Shown: positions 1-12,400 of the stretch, piece by piece
Layout: each line of letters begins with the position of its first letter
How positions within the stretch are numbered: the stretch's first letter is position 1
Origin: Trebouxia sp. TZW2008
Taxonomy: Eukaryota > Chlorophyta > Trebouxiophyceae > Trebouxiales > Trebouxiaceae
Length of the DNA: 64,000 bases
Reading direction: 5' to 3'
Assembly: GCA_002118135.1 (NCBI GenBank)
Contig: BDIU01000120.1
Coordinates: 17,474 to 81,473 of the forward strand
Made by a program: the position numbers and the translations under genes
Notes under the pieces: model-generated
What the model saw: the letters and a program-made list of their open reading frames with translations, nothing else
Told to the model about the DNA's origin: nothing
Database searches by the model: none

Positions 1-3000
1 CTATCTGAGTCACCTCCTCTGTCACAGTGTGCTCCACCTGGAACATGCGCAAGTGCCAAGTGCTGAAGCGCTCGTGTGCTAAGGACTCTATCCAAAGAAA
101 TGTTCAGAAAACTAGAATTGCCACCACTGTGAGCTTGCACCAGATCTTTCTAAAATGCCTCCTTGGTCACGGCATGCTCAACTTGGAAAGAATTTTAGCT
201 CAGAATGAATCTCCATGGCTTGAGGGTGAAATGGCCAACATTTTGAGGGACGTTATCAATGCAGAGGTGAGGACTGTACGACTTCTGTGCTAGATTAGTG
301 AACAATGAGCTACCAGCACGCAGCTACAAGGCAGCTTGAACAGCTAGCCTAGTGAGCAGTGAGCTTCTTGTGAGCAGATGGATTAGTGAGTAGCTAGACT
401 AATGCCACTGAGTCACTAGAGAGAATAGCGGGCAGTACAGTGATGTTTGACGCCAGGACACCTCACATGTAAAAATTTTTGTAATAAACACATTGTCGCT
501 GTCAAGACAGTGCAATTGGGGAACTGCTCAGTGCATTCTGACTGGAGTGGTATGTTTGAGTGAAGCTGTTTCAATTTAAGGGTATGCTGTATGATTAAGC
601 ATGCAAGTGTCATCCAGAGAAGACTATACCTGGATTCTGGGGTTGACTTCCAGGAAGAAGTAGTCTCCATTCTTGTCCACCATGAATTCCACAGTGCCAG
701 CGTTGCGGTACTTCACATGGCGCGCAATCTTCAGAGCGTCCTGGTGTAACGCTTTGCGCACTTTGTCATCCAGCCCAAACGCTGGCGCCAGTTCCACAAC
801 CTGCAAGCATTTGTCGGTCATTGCTTGATCTCTTGTAAAAGCAGTCAACTTCTGGCTTTGACTTCAGTACCTTTGCCCACTTTGTCATCCAATCTAATAG
901 CTGGAGCAAGCTCTACAACCTGCAGGTTTGACACTGATCGTGGTATTGGCTGCAAAAACAGTCATTTTTCTGGCTTTGACTTCAACAGGTTGCTAACATT
1001 TCTCATCAGCCCAAAAGCCGCAGCAAGCTCCACAACCCGCAGGACTTGACACTGCATGATTGCTTTCTTTGCTGCAAATTCTGGCTTTTTGGCGTCGAGC
1101 TCAACAGCTTTGCGTGATCTGCTCAAAAGCTACAGCAAGCTCCACAACCTGCAGGGTATGCAAGGGTTTCTTGGGCTGCTAGCACAAGCCAAGGGCTTGC
1201 AGCCTGTTTTGACGTTTGCATTGCAAGGTGCCTAGGGTCCCATGAGCCATGAGTGTTGTCTCCATTTCCAGTGCTTATTTTGCGTTGTGGTAAAGCCTAT
1301 GCCCAATGCTAAGTTTGCTAACAGGAACCTTCGCTGTGTGCCCAAAGTTTGACTTTTTGATCGCAGAAAGCCTAGAGATTGTGGCCAATGCTGCCATGTT
1401 GATGGCGAAAGGCTCAAATTTGTGCTCTGATTGACAAATATCAGGCAAAGTGCGTTGGTTTAATGCTCAGTTTCTGACCTCCCAATGACGCCTTTGCACT
1501 GAGCAGTCCCTCTCATACAAATGCACAATACTGCCAGGAATGTCCGCCAGGATCTGGAATGTAACAAAATGGACAAAAGCCCCAGGATTTGAATTCAACT
1601 CTGACCTTCTGATGACGCCTTTGCACAGAGCAGTCCCTCTCGTACAAGTGCACCACATTGCCATGGTTGTCTGCCAGGATCTGGACCTCAATATGCCTTG
1701 GAGACTCTACAAACTTCTCAATGAACATGCGCCCATCTCCAAAGGCTGCTTTAGCTTCATTGCTGGCTCGGTCAAAGGAGTCCTCCAGGTCTTGCTCTGC
1801 AAAAGAACTCTTCCATTTTGCAATGTTTTGAGGGCAACACAATTTCCAAGCAAAGCACACCAAACAGAGGTGTTACTGTGCATCTCAACAGACATGAAGA
1901 ATGATCAAAGTCAGCTTCCATATGTTGCTGGTTCCGCCATAGCAACCCCCAAATATCTGGTCTGCCAAGCAGCATGACTACCGTGAAGCACGGCATGCAT
2001 ACCACCAAGCCTTAGTAGCAGCTGCCACAATACAGCCCTGTAAGTGAATATGGGCCTTTCTGAGAATGCCCGGTGCCCTCGGTACTGGCTGAGAGAACTT
2101 TTTGAGGCTTGCAGTCTTGCCACCGAGCAAGGCACCATTTGAGATGACATCAGCAGCCTCTGAATAGTTGCTGCTGCTTGCCACAATGCTTGCTTGCTGC
2201 AAAGAGGCAGCAGGATTGCTCATAAACAATAGGGCTGGAATGTGTTACCCTCTCTGACAACCCTCATACCCCGCCCTCCTCCACCCATAGCTGCCTTCAA
2301 AATGACAGGGAACCCTGCACCTTGGGCAAACTTGAGGGCTGACTTGGAGTCTGTGATGGGGTCTTTTGAACCCGGGACCACCGGCACCCCACACTCCTCT
2401 GCTAATCGCCTGGCGGTTGTCTTGTCTCCCATTGCCTGAATGCGCGTGCCACACTCTCGCCTCCGTTTGTTGTTGTGTTTGCTCAGGATGGCAGTTCAAA
2501 GTATCCTTCTCCTAAGGACTTTGTCACCTGCCCTATAAGGTTGACAGTCACAGGCAGTCCCCTGTGATTGCGTCGTGTCACAGTCACAGCCCTAGCATGT
2601 CATGTAACAGACTCTTCTGCCTGAGTATGCCACATGCCTTCACCAACTGTGTAAGTCGACTGATTACATGTCTTGCATGAGCCCTGTCCAGCAAGCAGGG
2701 CATCACGAAGCGCTTGCAATACATCCTATTTGCCATACACACAGCCAGCCAGCACAACAAGACGCAAACTGTCACAAAACCGCTCATAATTTGGCAAAGA
2801 GAAGCCTGGGTATAGCAAGGGTAAGCACCTCAATGGTTTTTGCAGTGGGTCCAATGAACACAATCCCCTCTTCACCACACCTCCTGGCAAAGGTGGTGTT
2901 CTCACTCAGAAACCCATACCCAGGATGTATAGCGTCCACTGACTGCTGCTTGGCTAGAGCAATGATGGCCTCTACATCAAGATAGCTTTGCACAGGAGTC

Positions 3001-3803
3001 ATTTCTGGCCCGCTAATTTCGTATGACTCATCTGCCTTGTATCTGTGGGGCTGCAACCTGTCTGCTGGACTGTAGATTGCCAGCTGCATGCACAGTGCTG
3101 TTGTCAGCTTGTGGTGTGCATGGTATCAGCTAGATGTGCTCAATGCACGTGAAGAATGTGTAGTGTATATTGTGAACAAAGGCTTGCATGCAGAGATGCC
3201 TGTGGTACACGGGCTCATGTTCTCATGGGGCTCATATTGTTGAAGCTGTTGCTGCATGTCACAACAGCCTGGCCTTACTGCATAGCGACGGTAGCGCATG
3301 CAGTGTGATTGGGACCAAAGTGTGTTCTTGCCAAGAATTGTGCTGTGTCGTGTCAGCTGCGTCATGTCAGGTTTGCCTGCTGCTCAGCATTACATCAAGC
3401 GCAACTGTGCAAGACTACAATGCTGTTTCTCACGTGTGACAGGTGCAACATGATCTGCTCTGCAGCTCAGTCGACCATCAGCAAATTGCAATTGAATGTT
3501 TCTCATTGTATGCTGATTCCACCGGCTGTTGCAGAACTTTGTTCTGGGCATTCAGGTTCTGCATGTCTTGTGCCAGCATGCAGATGGCAAGTAATCTGCT
3601 GACGCACCGTTCGGAGCCCGAGCTCTGTGCCAGCTCGAAAGACTCGAACTGCGATCTCGCCTCGGTTGGCACAAAGGATCTTCTTGAAGGGTGTCTCATC
3701 TGAGCTTTCGATCTGCAGGTCATACGCTGAAGAATACTCTCACCTGCGGGAACAGCAGGATTTCCGCCGATGACTTGGGACCAGTGCCATACCACGATTC
3801 CAT
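1..3803 (-). CDS. PYC: Pyruvate carboxylase, biotin-carboxylase domain (5' part, continues off the left edge)
   Basis: Pyruvate carboxylase makes oxaloacetate from pyruvate and bicarbonate using ATP and biotin. Seven phase-consistent exons are visible: 3803-3744, 3712-3608, 3083-2829, 2435-2249, 1796-1606, 800-630 and 37-1. They encode the biotin-carboxylase part in order: [48 protein letters not shown], the ATP-grasp loop [59 protein letters not shown]. The ADESYEI...[13 protein letters not shown] stretch and the VELAPA segment resemble pyruvate carboxylase more than acetyl-, propionyl- or methylcrotonyl-CoA carboxylases. The carboxyltransferase and biotin domains would lie outside the window. 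The ATG at 3803 is chosen because it is in frame with the conserved core and an in-frame TGA lies three codons upstream. The 20 residues of the first exon do not look like a mitochondrial presequence, so a cytosolic enzyme is inferred. The fifth intron contains decayed copies of both flanking exons. Confidence 0.88.
862..1163 (-). repeat. Three decayed copies of the 3' splice site and start of pyruvate carboxylase exon 6
   Basis: Exon 6 begins at 800. Three tandem look-alikes follow at about 870-921, 990-1046 and 1105-1163. Each carries a match to the exon start plus acceptor (plus-strand pattern agC...cca-caacctgcag) and to the neighbouring coding stretch ctttgtcatccag. Substitutions and small gaps break the frame in all three. 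They sit in the intron between exons 5 and 6. Confidence 0.75.
1475..1560 (-). repeat. Decayed copy of the 3' end of pyruvate carboxylase exon 5
   Basis: The genuine exon 5 ends at 1606. About 80 bp further on the minus strand repeats its last 27 or so codons with changes: [16 protein letters not shown] here against [16 protein letters not shown] in the real exon. The copy lies in the following intron and keeps a GT at the position of the donor. Confidence 0.8.
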
Positions 3804-4420
3804 TCTCGTTCACTTGAGGTGTGGATACTCTCGCATGACCGGAGTAATGCTTGAGGCACTTGATCCGCAAATTTCGTCCTGTGCGTTGTCGTGAAACAAA
3901 ACGATTGGGAGCAGCTGCGCGGCATATCTGCGGCCTGTAGTTGCTACGCAACCCATTTGTGTTACAGGCAAACAACCCTGTTCGCGAGACACAGTGCGTC
4001 AAAACCATCTCGATAAGATCAAAGACTTATGTTAGCCATCTCAACAGACTCGCGAATAAGCCTCAATCTTCTCGTACTGAACAGATCGTATCATAGGTGC
4101 GACACGCACACCAGTCGCGATGCGATCGACGCGATGCAGACCCAAATTTTACACTGCTAACAACTAACTCGGCATGAGTCATTCGTAGTCATGACGGTTA
4201 GTAAGATTACTAAACGTCGCAGCTCGGCAGCTGAAAGTCACACTGTGCAGGGCTCGCAGTTGCGCAGTTCACGGACAGAACATGTCTGTGGCGACATGCT
4301 GTATTCGAAGCTTAGTGCAAGCTCCACATCGAGTTAACATAGTGTAGATGACGTTCGTAGAAAAAGCTCGTTGCGCCAACTCGCTTCAACACCGCACTGC
4401 AGCCAGGTTGAACGTGACGT
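3804..4420. other. Intergenic region between divergent genes
   Basis: No convincing coding sequence. It separates the start of pyruvate carboxylase (minus) from the DUF1279-like gene (plus) and should hold both promoters. A short frame starting with the ATG near 4281 could be an upstream exon of the DUF1279-like gene, but no supported splice was found. Confidence 0.4.
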
Positions 4421-6027
4421 ATGCAAGTTTGTGTCGATGCCAATCGAAGCGCAAGCTCAGCGCAACCTCTGAGGCATTTCTTGTGCCACCGGTCCCCGGT
4501 ACAGTGTAAGCGCCTTATGAAAGAACGTTTTCCGCTGCGCCATCGACCGTCGAGGTGCAACTGCAGCCCCGGCGTCGAGGGCGACGTCCGTTCTGCGAAG
4601 CTTCTGGCACAACTGACTTCACGTCGCGTCCGGGCCAGAACGGCTCCTGCAACTTTCGATCACACAGGTGAATTTGAACTTGCTAGTTGGCTTTTTTTGG
4701 CTCAGCCTGTCAAGCGTCACTGCGACCTTTGCGTCTTGCCCAGCCATCATATGATGAAGGCTCTATGTCCTGTGAACTAGCAAGCACTTGAACATGTTTT
4801 GTGTTGTGACGGTGTTTGGCATGCCTGTTTTCTGTCCAATTTTGTGCTGCCACACTGCCAGGAATGTGCCTACCAAAGCAAAACGCAAAGTCAGCCTGAA
4901 AGAGCGCCTTGGGTCATATGGCTCTGCTGGCATTGTCAGCTATGGGCTGCTGAACACACTGTACTATGTGTCAGCCTTCTTGTTCTTCTGGACTCAAGTT
5001 GCCAAGGTGCCTAGAGGTTGGCCCCTGCTCTTCATGCCTTCAGCATTACTAACAGCATAAGATCTTTGCTCGTTCTGCACGCTGACTTGCGCACGCTATA
5101 GCCATGTTATGTAACAAAGTAGTGCATCCTCAAGCATGTAGCGTGTAAATTACACATGTTGTGAGTTTCCAGTGTATGCACAGCCCATGCAGGTGGCACT
5201 CCTCTCTCCTGCATGAGTTGTTTTGAGTCGTGCGCTTCAGCTTTGATCAATCATCACTGGAGATTGTCACACCTTGTGCCCGCTCACATAGCGTGTGCAC
5301 ATGTATGCTGTGGTGACCTTACGCTTACTTGTGCCGACTTTCTTGTCTGCATGCTAGGCATGTGTTGGCAAGCTGTTTGTGCTCCATTTGCTGCAGCTGA
5401 CTGCAGTTTCATCTGAGCAAGGTCATCTATGCTATTGCAGGCCTTGGTGCAGCAGAGGCAGCCAAGAGATTTGTTGGGGTCATGAGCCTGACATGGGCAG
5501 GGAGTCAAGTCACCAAGGTTTGAGCACTTTTGCTGAGAGCATGCATGGCGGCGTCTCAGCGCACACTGATCCTTGCCTGTGCTTGCTGGCAAACTGTAGC
5601 AGGCAGGTGTAAGTAGACTGTTTCGGGAACTGTGCATCAAACGATGCCGTTCAACAGCTCTGCTGCAGTGCATGCACTGCCGCAGTAATCATAGGCTGTT
5701 AGAATTGACATTTGGATAATGCTGGAAAACCCCATACTGCCAGTAGACAGCAGCTATGCTGTCTGGAAAAGCTGTGCATGACTTGCTCCAAGATGAAGGC
5801 TGAGATTGCTGTGGCTTGACAATTGCTTTTGAATTCGTTGATTTTGTTTGCAGGTAGCAAGAATAGCTGCAGCACTTGGATTGGCTCCAGCACTGGACAA
5901 AGCATGCCTATGGGCTCAACACAAGCTGCACCTGAAGTCTCAGCGCACGGCGTTGAGCTTGGTCGTTGCAGCCTGCTTGGCAATGGCAGCAACAACTTTT
6001 GCAGCAGTCGTGTTGTTGTGGGCTTAA
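4421..6027 (+). CDS. DUF1279 (FAM210-like) membrane protein, probably organellar
   Basis: Three exons are well supported: about 4862-5016, 5441-5517 and 5854-6027 (TAA). They encode KERLGSYGSAGIVSYGLLN, then a hydrophobic segment, LGAAEAAKRFVGVMSLTWAG, SQVTKVARIAAALGLAPALD, WAQHKL and a C-terminal membrane segment ending AAVVLLWA. This matches the layout of plant DUF1279/FAM210-like proteins as I recall them: a short soluble start and two hydrophobic stretches. An arginine- and serine-rich frame from the ATG at 4421 to a donor at 4668 looks like a transit peptide and would place the protein in plastid or mitochondrion. Its phase fits exon 2 only if an unusual AAAG acceptor is used, so the first junction and start codon are uncertain. 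Biochemical role unknown. Confidence 0.68.
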
Positions 6028-6429
6028 TTTCATGGCAGGCTCCAGCATTGCATTGAGTGACAGTACTAGTCGTCTTTACACTTGTGAACCAAAAGTGGCA
6101 TGTATATGTCAGTTGCAAGCTGACATGCTAAGCAGCTCTATGTAATAAGCTCAGTAATGCTGGCATGCAGCAATGTACTGTAGAAAGGCTGTCGAATGAA
6201 GCACAAATTGCAGCGTAGTGCTATTTTCGAAAGCATGCGTTACGGAAGGTGCTCCGAGACCAGCCGTCGCTCCGAGCAGGCAAGTGCCACTACGCAAGCA
6301 AGCTGCGCTTTGCGCGGAGTTGAGGCCCTCGGTGCGCTGTCAGTGTTGACATTCCCACGTTGTCACAGACTTGCCATGTGATTTTTGCAAAGTCCGGGCC
6401 ACTGTTGATTCGTACTCTCGCCGGTGTGC
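6028..6429. other. Intergenic region upstream of NVL
   Basis: About 400 bp between the stop of the DUF1279-like gene and the NVL start codon. No coding sequence or RNA gene recognised. It should hold the polyadenylation region of the first and the promoter of the second. Confidence 0.4.
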
Positions 6430-9400
6430 ATGACGCCAAAAAGCGCAGATAAAGCTCAGCGATCGCCAAGAACTGGACCTTACCTGTTAGACAGACTGAT
6501 TGTGCCGCGCATAGAAAGCTTTGCCCAGAACAACGATTACACCGACATCGAGGCGGTGGCAGACTACTTGCGCGGAGCGTACAGAGAGTACCAGCGTCAT
6601 AAGTTGGGTCCGTTCCGAAGCCAGGTCGCTAAGGCTGTTCAGCACATCCAGCAGAAAGGCGGTGTCGACAAGCAAGAGATTCAGCTGCAGGTCGAGTGTC
6701 TAGCACTGCATATGCTCACTGTCTGCAAGGCTGCTACTGAACTGCTTGATACGTCTGTGCACAGCGTAGTAAGCATTGCAAGATTTGCTGTACATCATGG
6801 TGATTGTGACTTCCATGACTCTGCTATGTGCATTCAGAAGCAGTCAATTGCCTCAAATCGCTCTGTCCAAATGCATTTTGTATCAATGCAAATGAACCCT
6901 CAACTCAATCATGTTTTGGTTCATCGTTGCTTTTGAACCATCTCTATACTGGTAACCACATCAGGCAAGCTCAACGGATGCAATACACACCTTTCATGGG
7001 TCTGATTACTGACAGGCTGCATGCTGGTAACCACATGAGGGAAGCTCAATGGATGCAATACACACCTCTCATGGGTCTGATTTCTGACAGGCTGCAGAGG
7101 AGAGGCATTTACAATCCAGGCTTGCAGGAAACCCCTCAGCAGACAGCACCAACAGCAGCGCATCAGACAGTGACGACAGCACCGGCAGCAGCAATGCAGA
7201 GCTCGACTCAGACTTGGGCGCTGACCTGGATCTGCATGTGGACAACACCATTCTGCAAGCTGCTAAGCAGCAGCATATGAACAGCTCCCTGCTCAGCATG
7301 TACTCAAGCCCAGCCCCTGGAGTGCCCTCTGTGCCTAGTGCATCTAACTTGGTGTCTCAAGAAGTGCAAGCCAGCCAACGAGCTGCTGCTGCTGCTGCTA
7401 CTGCTGCTCCTGCTGGTAGTGCTGTTGGTGCTGGTGCCGGCATTGACACGCCTGCTTTTGCTCCTCCACAGGTCTGTTTGTGAGGCAATTAGGAGCCCAA
7501 GCTCTGTGTGGTCTTCATCTGCCGTCTGACATCTTGTGATCAGCTTTGATTGCATAGCACTTGTAATGTTTGCGCACGCTACGTAGATATGTATCACAGC
7601 ACTGCTTATCAAGTGATGTATCTGTACATGCCTTCAATTGTAAGACAGGCACGCTAAACAGGCTCAGCAGGCCCGGCTAAGTACGTGCTGGAGCAGTTAG
7701 CTGTCTTCAACCAGTTTGGTCTTGTGTTAAACTGAACTCATACTGAATGTGAAGGGTGGAGAGACCTTATACACAGCTGTCTGCCAAGCGTCTCTGGGTT
7801 TAGGCTTGCTCTTGGTGCCTGGCCAAACTACACTGAACAGGCAGTCTGTCCTGTGACACGTGTTTTGTGTGATCCAGCCCCCCATGGGTGACAATATGAT
7901 CCAAGACTGGGCAGCTTGCAGAGAGTCTTGACTCTGTCATTGCTTCACTTGTCTTGACAGGGAAACCCTTTTGTATGGCTTTACCTGGCAAGATAAAAAA
8001 AGCAGTGACAGCATCAGGACCCTTTGCAAGCTGCCCAGTCTTGATCAATTATTTACTCATAGGACACAGCATCAAAAGAGAGAAAAAGCCATATGTTTTT
8101 CATATGCTTCAGCCAAGTTGTGTGCTCCAATTGGTGAAGACGTTTACGTCATGGTCATCAGTCATTGCCATCAAACTGTGTTGTCAGCGCATGTTTGTAC
8201 GTAGGCAGGACACTGAGCATACAGAAGAGTTGATCTGTTACATGCTGAATTGAGGCAGCTTATGCCCCTGCCTTCTTGGTGCATTTATGACTTGCCAAGA
8301 GAAACGCTGAAACTGACCATGTTCTTGTCAGGGTTTGGAAGAGGGTTGGACACAGAGCATGACAAAGAAGAAGACCGGAAGAAGAAACCTGCATCTACAT
8401 GTCAAGCCTTGCAAGTCGCAAACTGCTGTGCTTTTCCTGCCACAGGTTGTTGAAGCAGCGGCACGGCGTGCTTTGGCAGCAGAGCGTGCGCAGCAGCAGG
8501 CAATTCAAGCAGACCGGCATCACCTCCCCAAGGGCCTCCTTGATGACTCTGGCCCCTCAACTTCAGGCAAGCCTGCTTTACCTATCATGCTTTGCTGCAT
8601 AATCATACAGCTATGCTTTGCAACATCACTGCAAGGCTTTACACAGAACATTTGGACTGACGCATCAAGCCTGGTTTGGTCACATGCAATGAAGAATGAT
8701 TTGCAGCGGCCTTGAGCTCAACTGAAGCTTTTATTTCTCCATTCTGTAGGTGTCTTGAAGTTGTACTGAATAGCTGCCCAAAGAATAGCGCGGGCTTTGG
8801 GCCTGCTGCCCTGTCATACACTGCTTCATATCGCATTCATTCATTCTCCTTCACGCACTCACTCACTCACTCACTCACTCACTCACTCACTCACTCACTC
8901 ACTCACTCACTCACTCACTCACTCACTCACTCACTCACTCACTCACTCACTCACTCAGCAGGCTTAGCTAGGTTCCTGATGGAGCAATCAGCTTTCTCAA
9001 ACCAGTTCTGTTCTGTGCTAATTCAAACCATTTGTACTTCATGTCTGACTGTTAAGGTTGAAGCTGCAGGAACACCTGAAAGGGGACCTGCTGTTGGCAG
9101 CAGCACAGCTGCTCAGTACACTACCCCTGCCATGGCAGGGCCACCGTCAGCTTCTCCATCAGCTGCTGATGCAGCTGCTGATGCAGTGGCTGATCGTAGG
9201 GCAAGCAAGCCTGAGACAGGCAGTCAGAAGCGCGCTCGCAGGGCCCTGGAAGATAACAACAACAAAGCTAGGTACACCCACTTTCTACATCTCCATAGAT
9301 CATGATTGCCCAGTGAACGGGCTCAAAGGCATTGTCAAATGCCACTTGCCACTTCTCAAGCTTGCCTTGCATAAAGTCACTGCAGACTGCTATTACATGC

Positions 9401-12400
9401 TTGGTCGAACTAGACAGCAGCACTCCTCAGCAACTCCTGGCCGAATAAATTTGTGAGGGCAAGTCAGTATGTGTGTTTCCTGCTCTTGGTGCAATGACAA
9501 GGAACTCATTGGCTGATTGTGTGATGTCTGGTTTATTTGCAGGGAGACAGCTGCTAAGAGGAGTCGTACAGCCCTGGGCTCCTCCAAACTGCCCTCTGCC
9601 ATCACTGGTACGCCTCCTTGCCCAAAATGTTTTCAGGCAAAGCGCATGATATGTCATGAGGAGTTGACTTGTCCTGATTTAGTGCTCTTGACAGCAATTG
9701 GAACAATCGCATTGGAATCAATCAAAACGTCCATGTGCAGAAAATTGTTCTCAGGCAACATCGCCCAGGAAGCCTTGTGATTTGACATAATGTGTGGTGC
9801 TTGCAGGGCCAAAGCAGGTGACCTATGCTGATCTGGGGGGCATCAACAGTGTGCTGGATGACATCAAAGAGCTCATTGAGCGCCCTCTGCAGCATCCTGA
9901 GGTCAGCACCAACGTCATGTGTGCATTGCAAATCTTGGAGCACAGTCACAATGCGTCCCTTGCAGATTTGCAAAGCACAATCGCAAACAATGCATGTCAT
10001 GGATACTCTGCAGCATCCTGAGGCCAGCATACGCCAAACTCCTGCATGCCTTGCATTGCCTCAAATTTGTCTGAAACTAAACAGTATTATCGCTACGAGC
10101 ATTATCGCTTGTGATTGACAGCAGCAGCACAACAGACAGCACAGACAGCTTCAGCATAATCTCAGCTGCAGACACCCTCAGATCCATTCAACTCACCAGC
10201 TGAGGCGTACATTCGCTCGCAATTTACGTCACAGGGCACAAACAAAGTAAACAGTATCCGGCAAAACCAGAAGCACAGAGACTCACTGCATGCCTTGCAA
10301 CGCATGTAACGCATTCAATACGACTGCATGCCTTATAGGTCTCACAGCACCTTCAGAACTCAGTGGATGCCTTGCAAAACTTGCAGAGCGCTCATTGTCA
10401 GGACACGCCTTGCTTTCTCTACAGTACATTCACCATCAATGCATGCCTTGCAAAATTTGCTTGCATGCACAGTTAAGCAGCGGACGACTGTATCAGGGGG
10501 TGTGCAATATTTGCATATCTGCAACCAGCAGCTTGAGTCTGTTGTGATGGCTGTTATGACACTGCTTACTGATGTGCGGCCTTCATGTCTAAACCCTGAA
10601 CTATGCAATATATGTTGCATCTTCAGGTGAAGATGATGTTCCAGCATAGTGTAGTGAAACATGCCCTGGACAAACACAGTCACTGTCTGACTTGATTTTG
10701 ATTGTAGGTGTATTCTTGGCTTGGCGTGGAGCCTCCTAGGGGCGTTTTGCTGCATGGGCCCCCGGGCTGTGGCAAAACAGCCCTGGCTAACGCTATTGCC
10801 AATGAGTGCAACGTGCCCTTCCTCAAAATTTCTGCACCTGAGGTTGTTTCTGGCATGTCTGGTGAGTAGTTCATCAGATGCACAGGATTCAGGAAAGGGG
10901 GAAAAGTCAGGATCTTACATGTTTAGGGTAGTCCGTTTTCTTCAGATCTGCGATCAAATGTGTAGACAAGATAGCATCGACTCTCAATGTGGTGCTGTGA
11001 TGCATTGGAAACATGTTTAATGGACCTGGTAGTGGCTTCTGGCTGTGCAGCCTTGTGTGACAAGAATGTCTTGCAGCCTTGTGTGACAAAGATGTCTTGG
11101 CCAGGGCCAACCTGGTTTGTGATGCAAAACATGGCAGCCAAAAGCCATTGAGATGGGCTGCATGATGTTATGAAAGGGCCTCAGAGGACTGAAATCACAG
11201 GCATGTAGCCGTGTGAAAACATTGGCATGTTGCAGTTGGGGCGTGCACGTGTCTTCAGGTTTTGTGGAACAAAGGCACTCATACCTTACCCTTGACTCAG
11301 AGAGAGGTTTGATGCGCTGCAGGTGAGTCAGAAGCCAAGCTGCGGCAGCTGTTCCAAGAGGCTCAGCAGGTCGCTCCCTGCATTGTCTTCATAGGTATGG
11401 CCCTCTTCTGTCGTGACTCTACAGCAGCTGCACGGCACATTGCTTTGTACCACTTATGCTCCTGCACAGCAAACCCACGCACAGCATCCTGTGTTCCTGT
11501 GAATTGTTGCAATCAAAATGCAAAACTTTGCGCGTGCTGCTCAAGACCTGTACAGGCAGCCTGGAGAGGCAGATCATTGCTGCAGCTGACAACCCTTTCT
11601 GTACAATCCAAGCCCACAACGTCACTGTGGTTGCTACATCTTCTTGTGATTGCAAGTTGCAACCCATCGCTGCCAAGGCAGATGCTTTTGAGCCTGACAT
11701 TCAGCATTGCATACAAAGGGATCTGCCTGTGATGTGAATGCACCAGGTCTCAGGGGTTCATGACAAAGTATAGCTTTGCTTGTTACTGTAGATGAAATTG
11801 ATGCTATTGCGACAAAGAGAGAGACAGCGCAGCGGGAGATGGAGAGACGCATTGTTGCCCAGATGCTGACATGCATGGATGACCTGTCTGCTCCTGTGAC
11901 CCCAGCACAGACAGACTCACAGACAGATGCTGCAGCTGTGGTCAGAGCTGGGCAGGCAAGCAGTGATGCTCAGCAGGCTGATGGTCAAGTGCCTTCAAAA
12001 CATGTTGTCATCATAGGTGAGACTTGCCATTACCACTTGAATGATAAAGGTTAGTGAACTTGAGCCGCACTGGTATCTTGAGCATTAGATCATTGTGACA
12101 CAGACAATGCACAAAGTGATGTTTGTGGCATGCACCTTAGCACAAACAGCAGCACTGTTCAGTAGCTGATGCAGCTGCTGTCACATCTGCGACACACCTG
12201 AGACTGACAGCATGAGATCTGTCTGTATAAGGGGTATGCAGGTGTTTGGGTTTTGTATTGATTGCCTTGAATGTTTTTTTCATTTTTTATCTGCTCAGGT
12301 TTTAACACTGGCGATCAGGTTTGGTGGCTGGCCAAAGCGTGTACACTCTCCCTCTCTCTGAGGTGCACAATGCGTCATTGCAGCAAATACAGTGTAAGTG

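Noticed and set aside
3478..4008. 176-residue minus-strand frame as a longer pyruvate carboxylase N-terminus
   Set aside because: It is out of frame with [11 protein letters not shown]. The start at 3803 joins in frame through an in-phase intron.
8856..8956. Regular repeat that might be taken for a CRISPR array
   Set aside because: It is a 4-bp microsatellite with no spacers, in a eukaryotic intron.
8712..9305. 197-residue plus-strand frame with Thr-His-Ser-Leu repeats
   Set aside because: Produced by reading through the CACT microsatellite and intron. Only the part from 9070 in this frame is real NVL exon 4.
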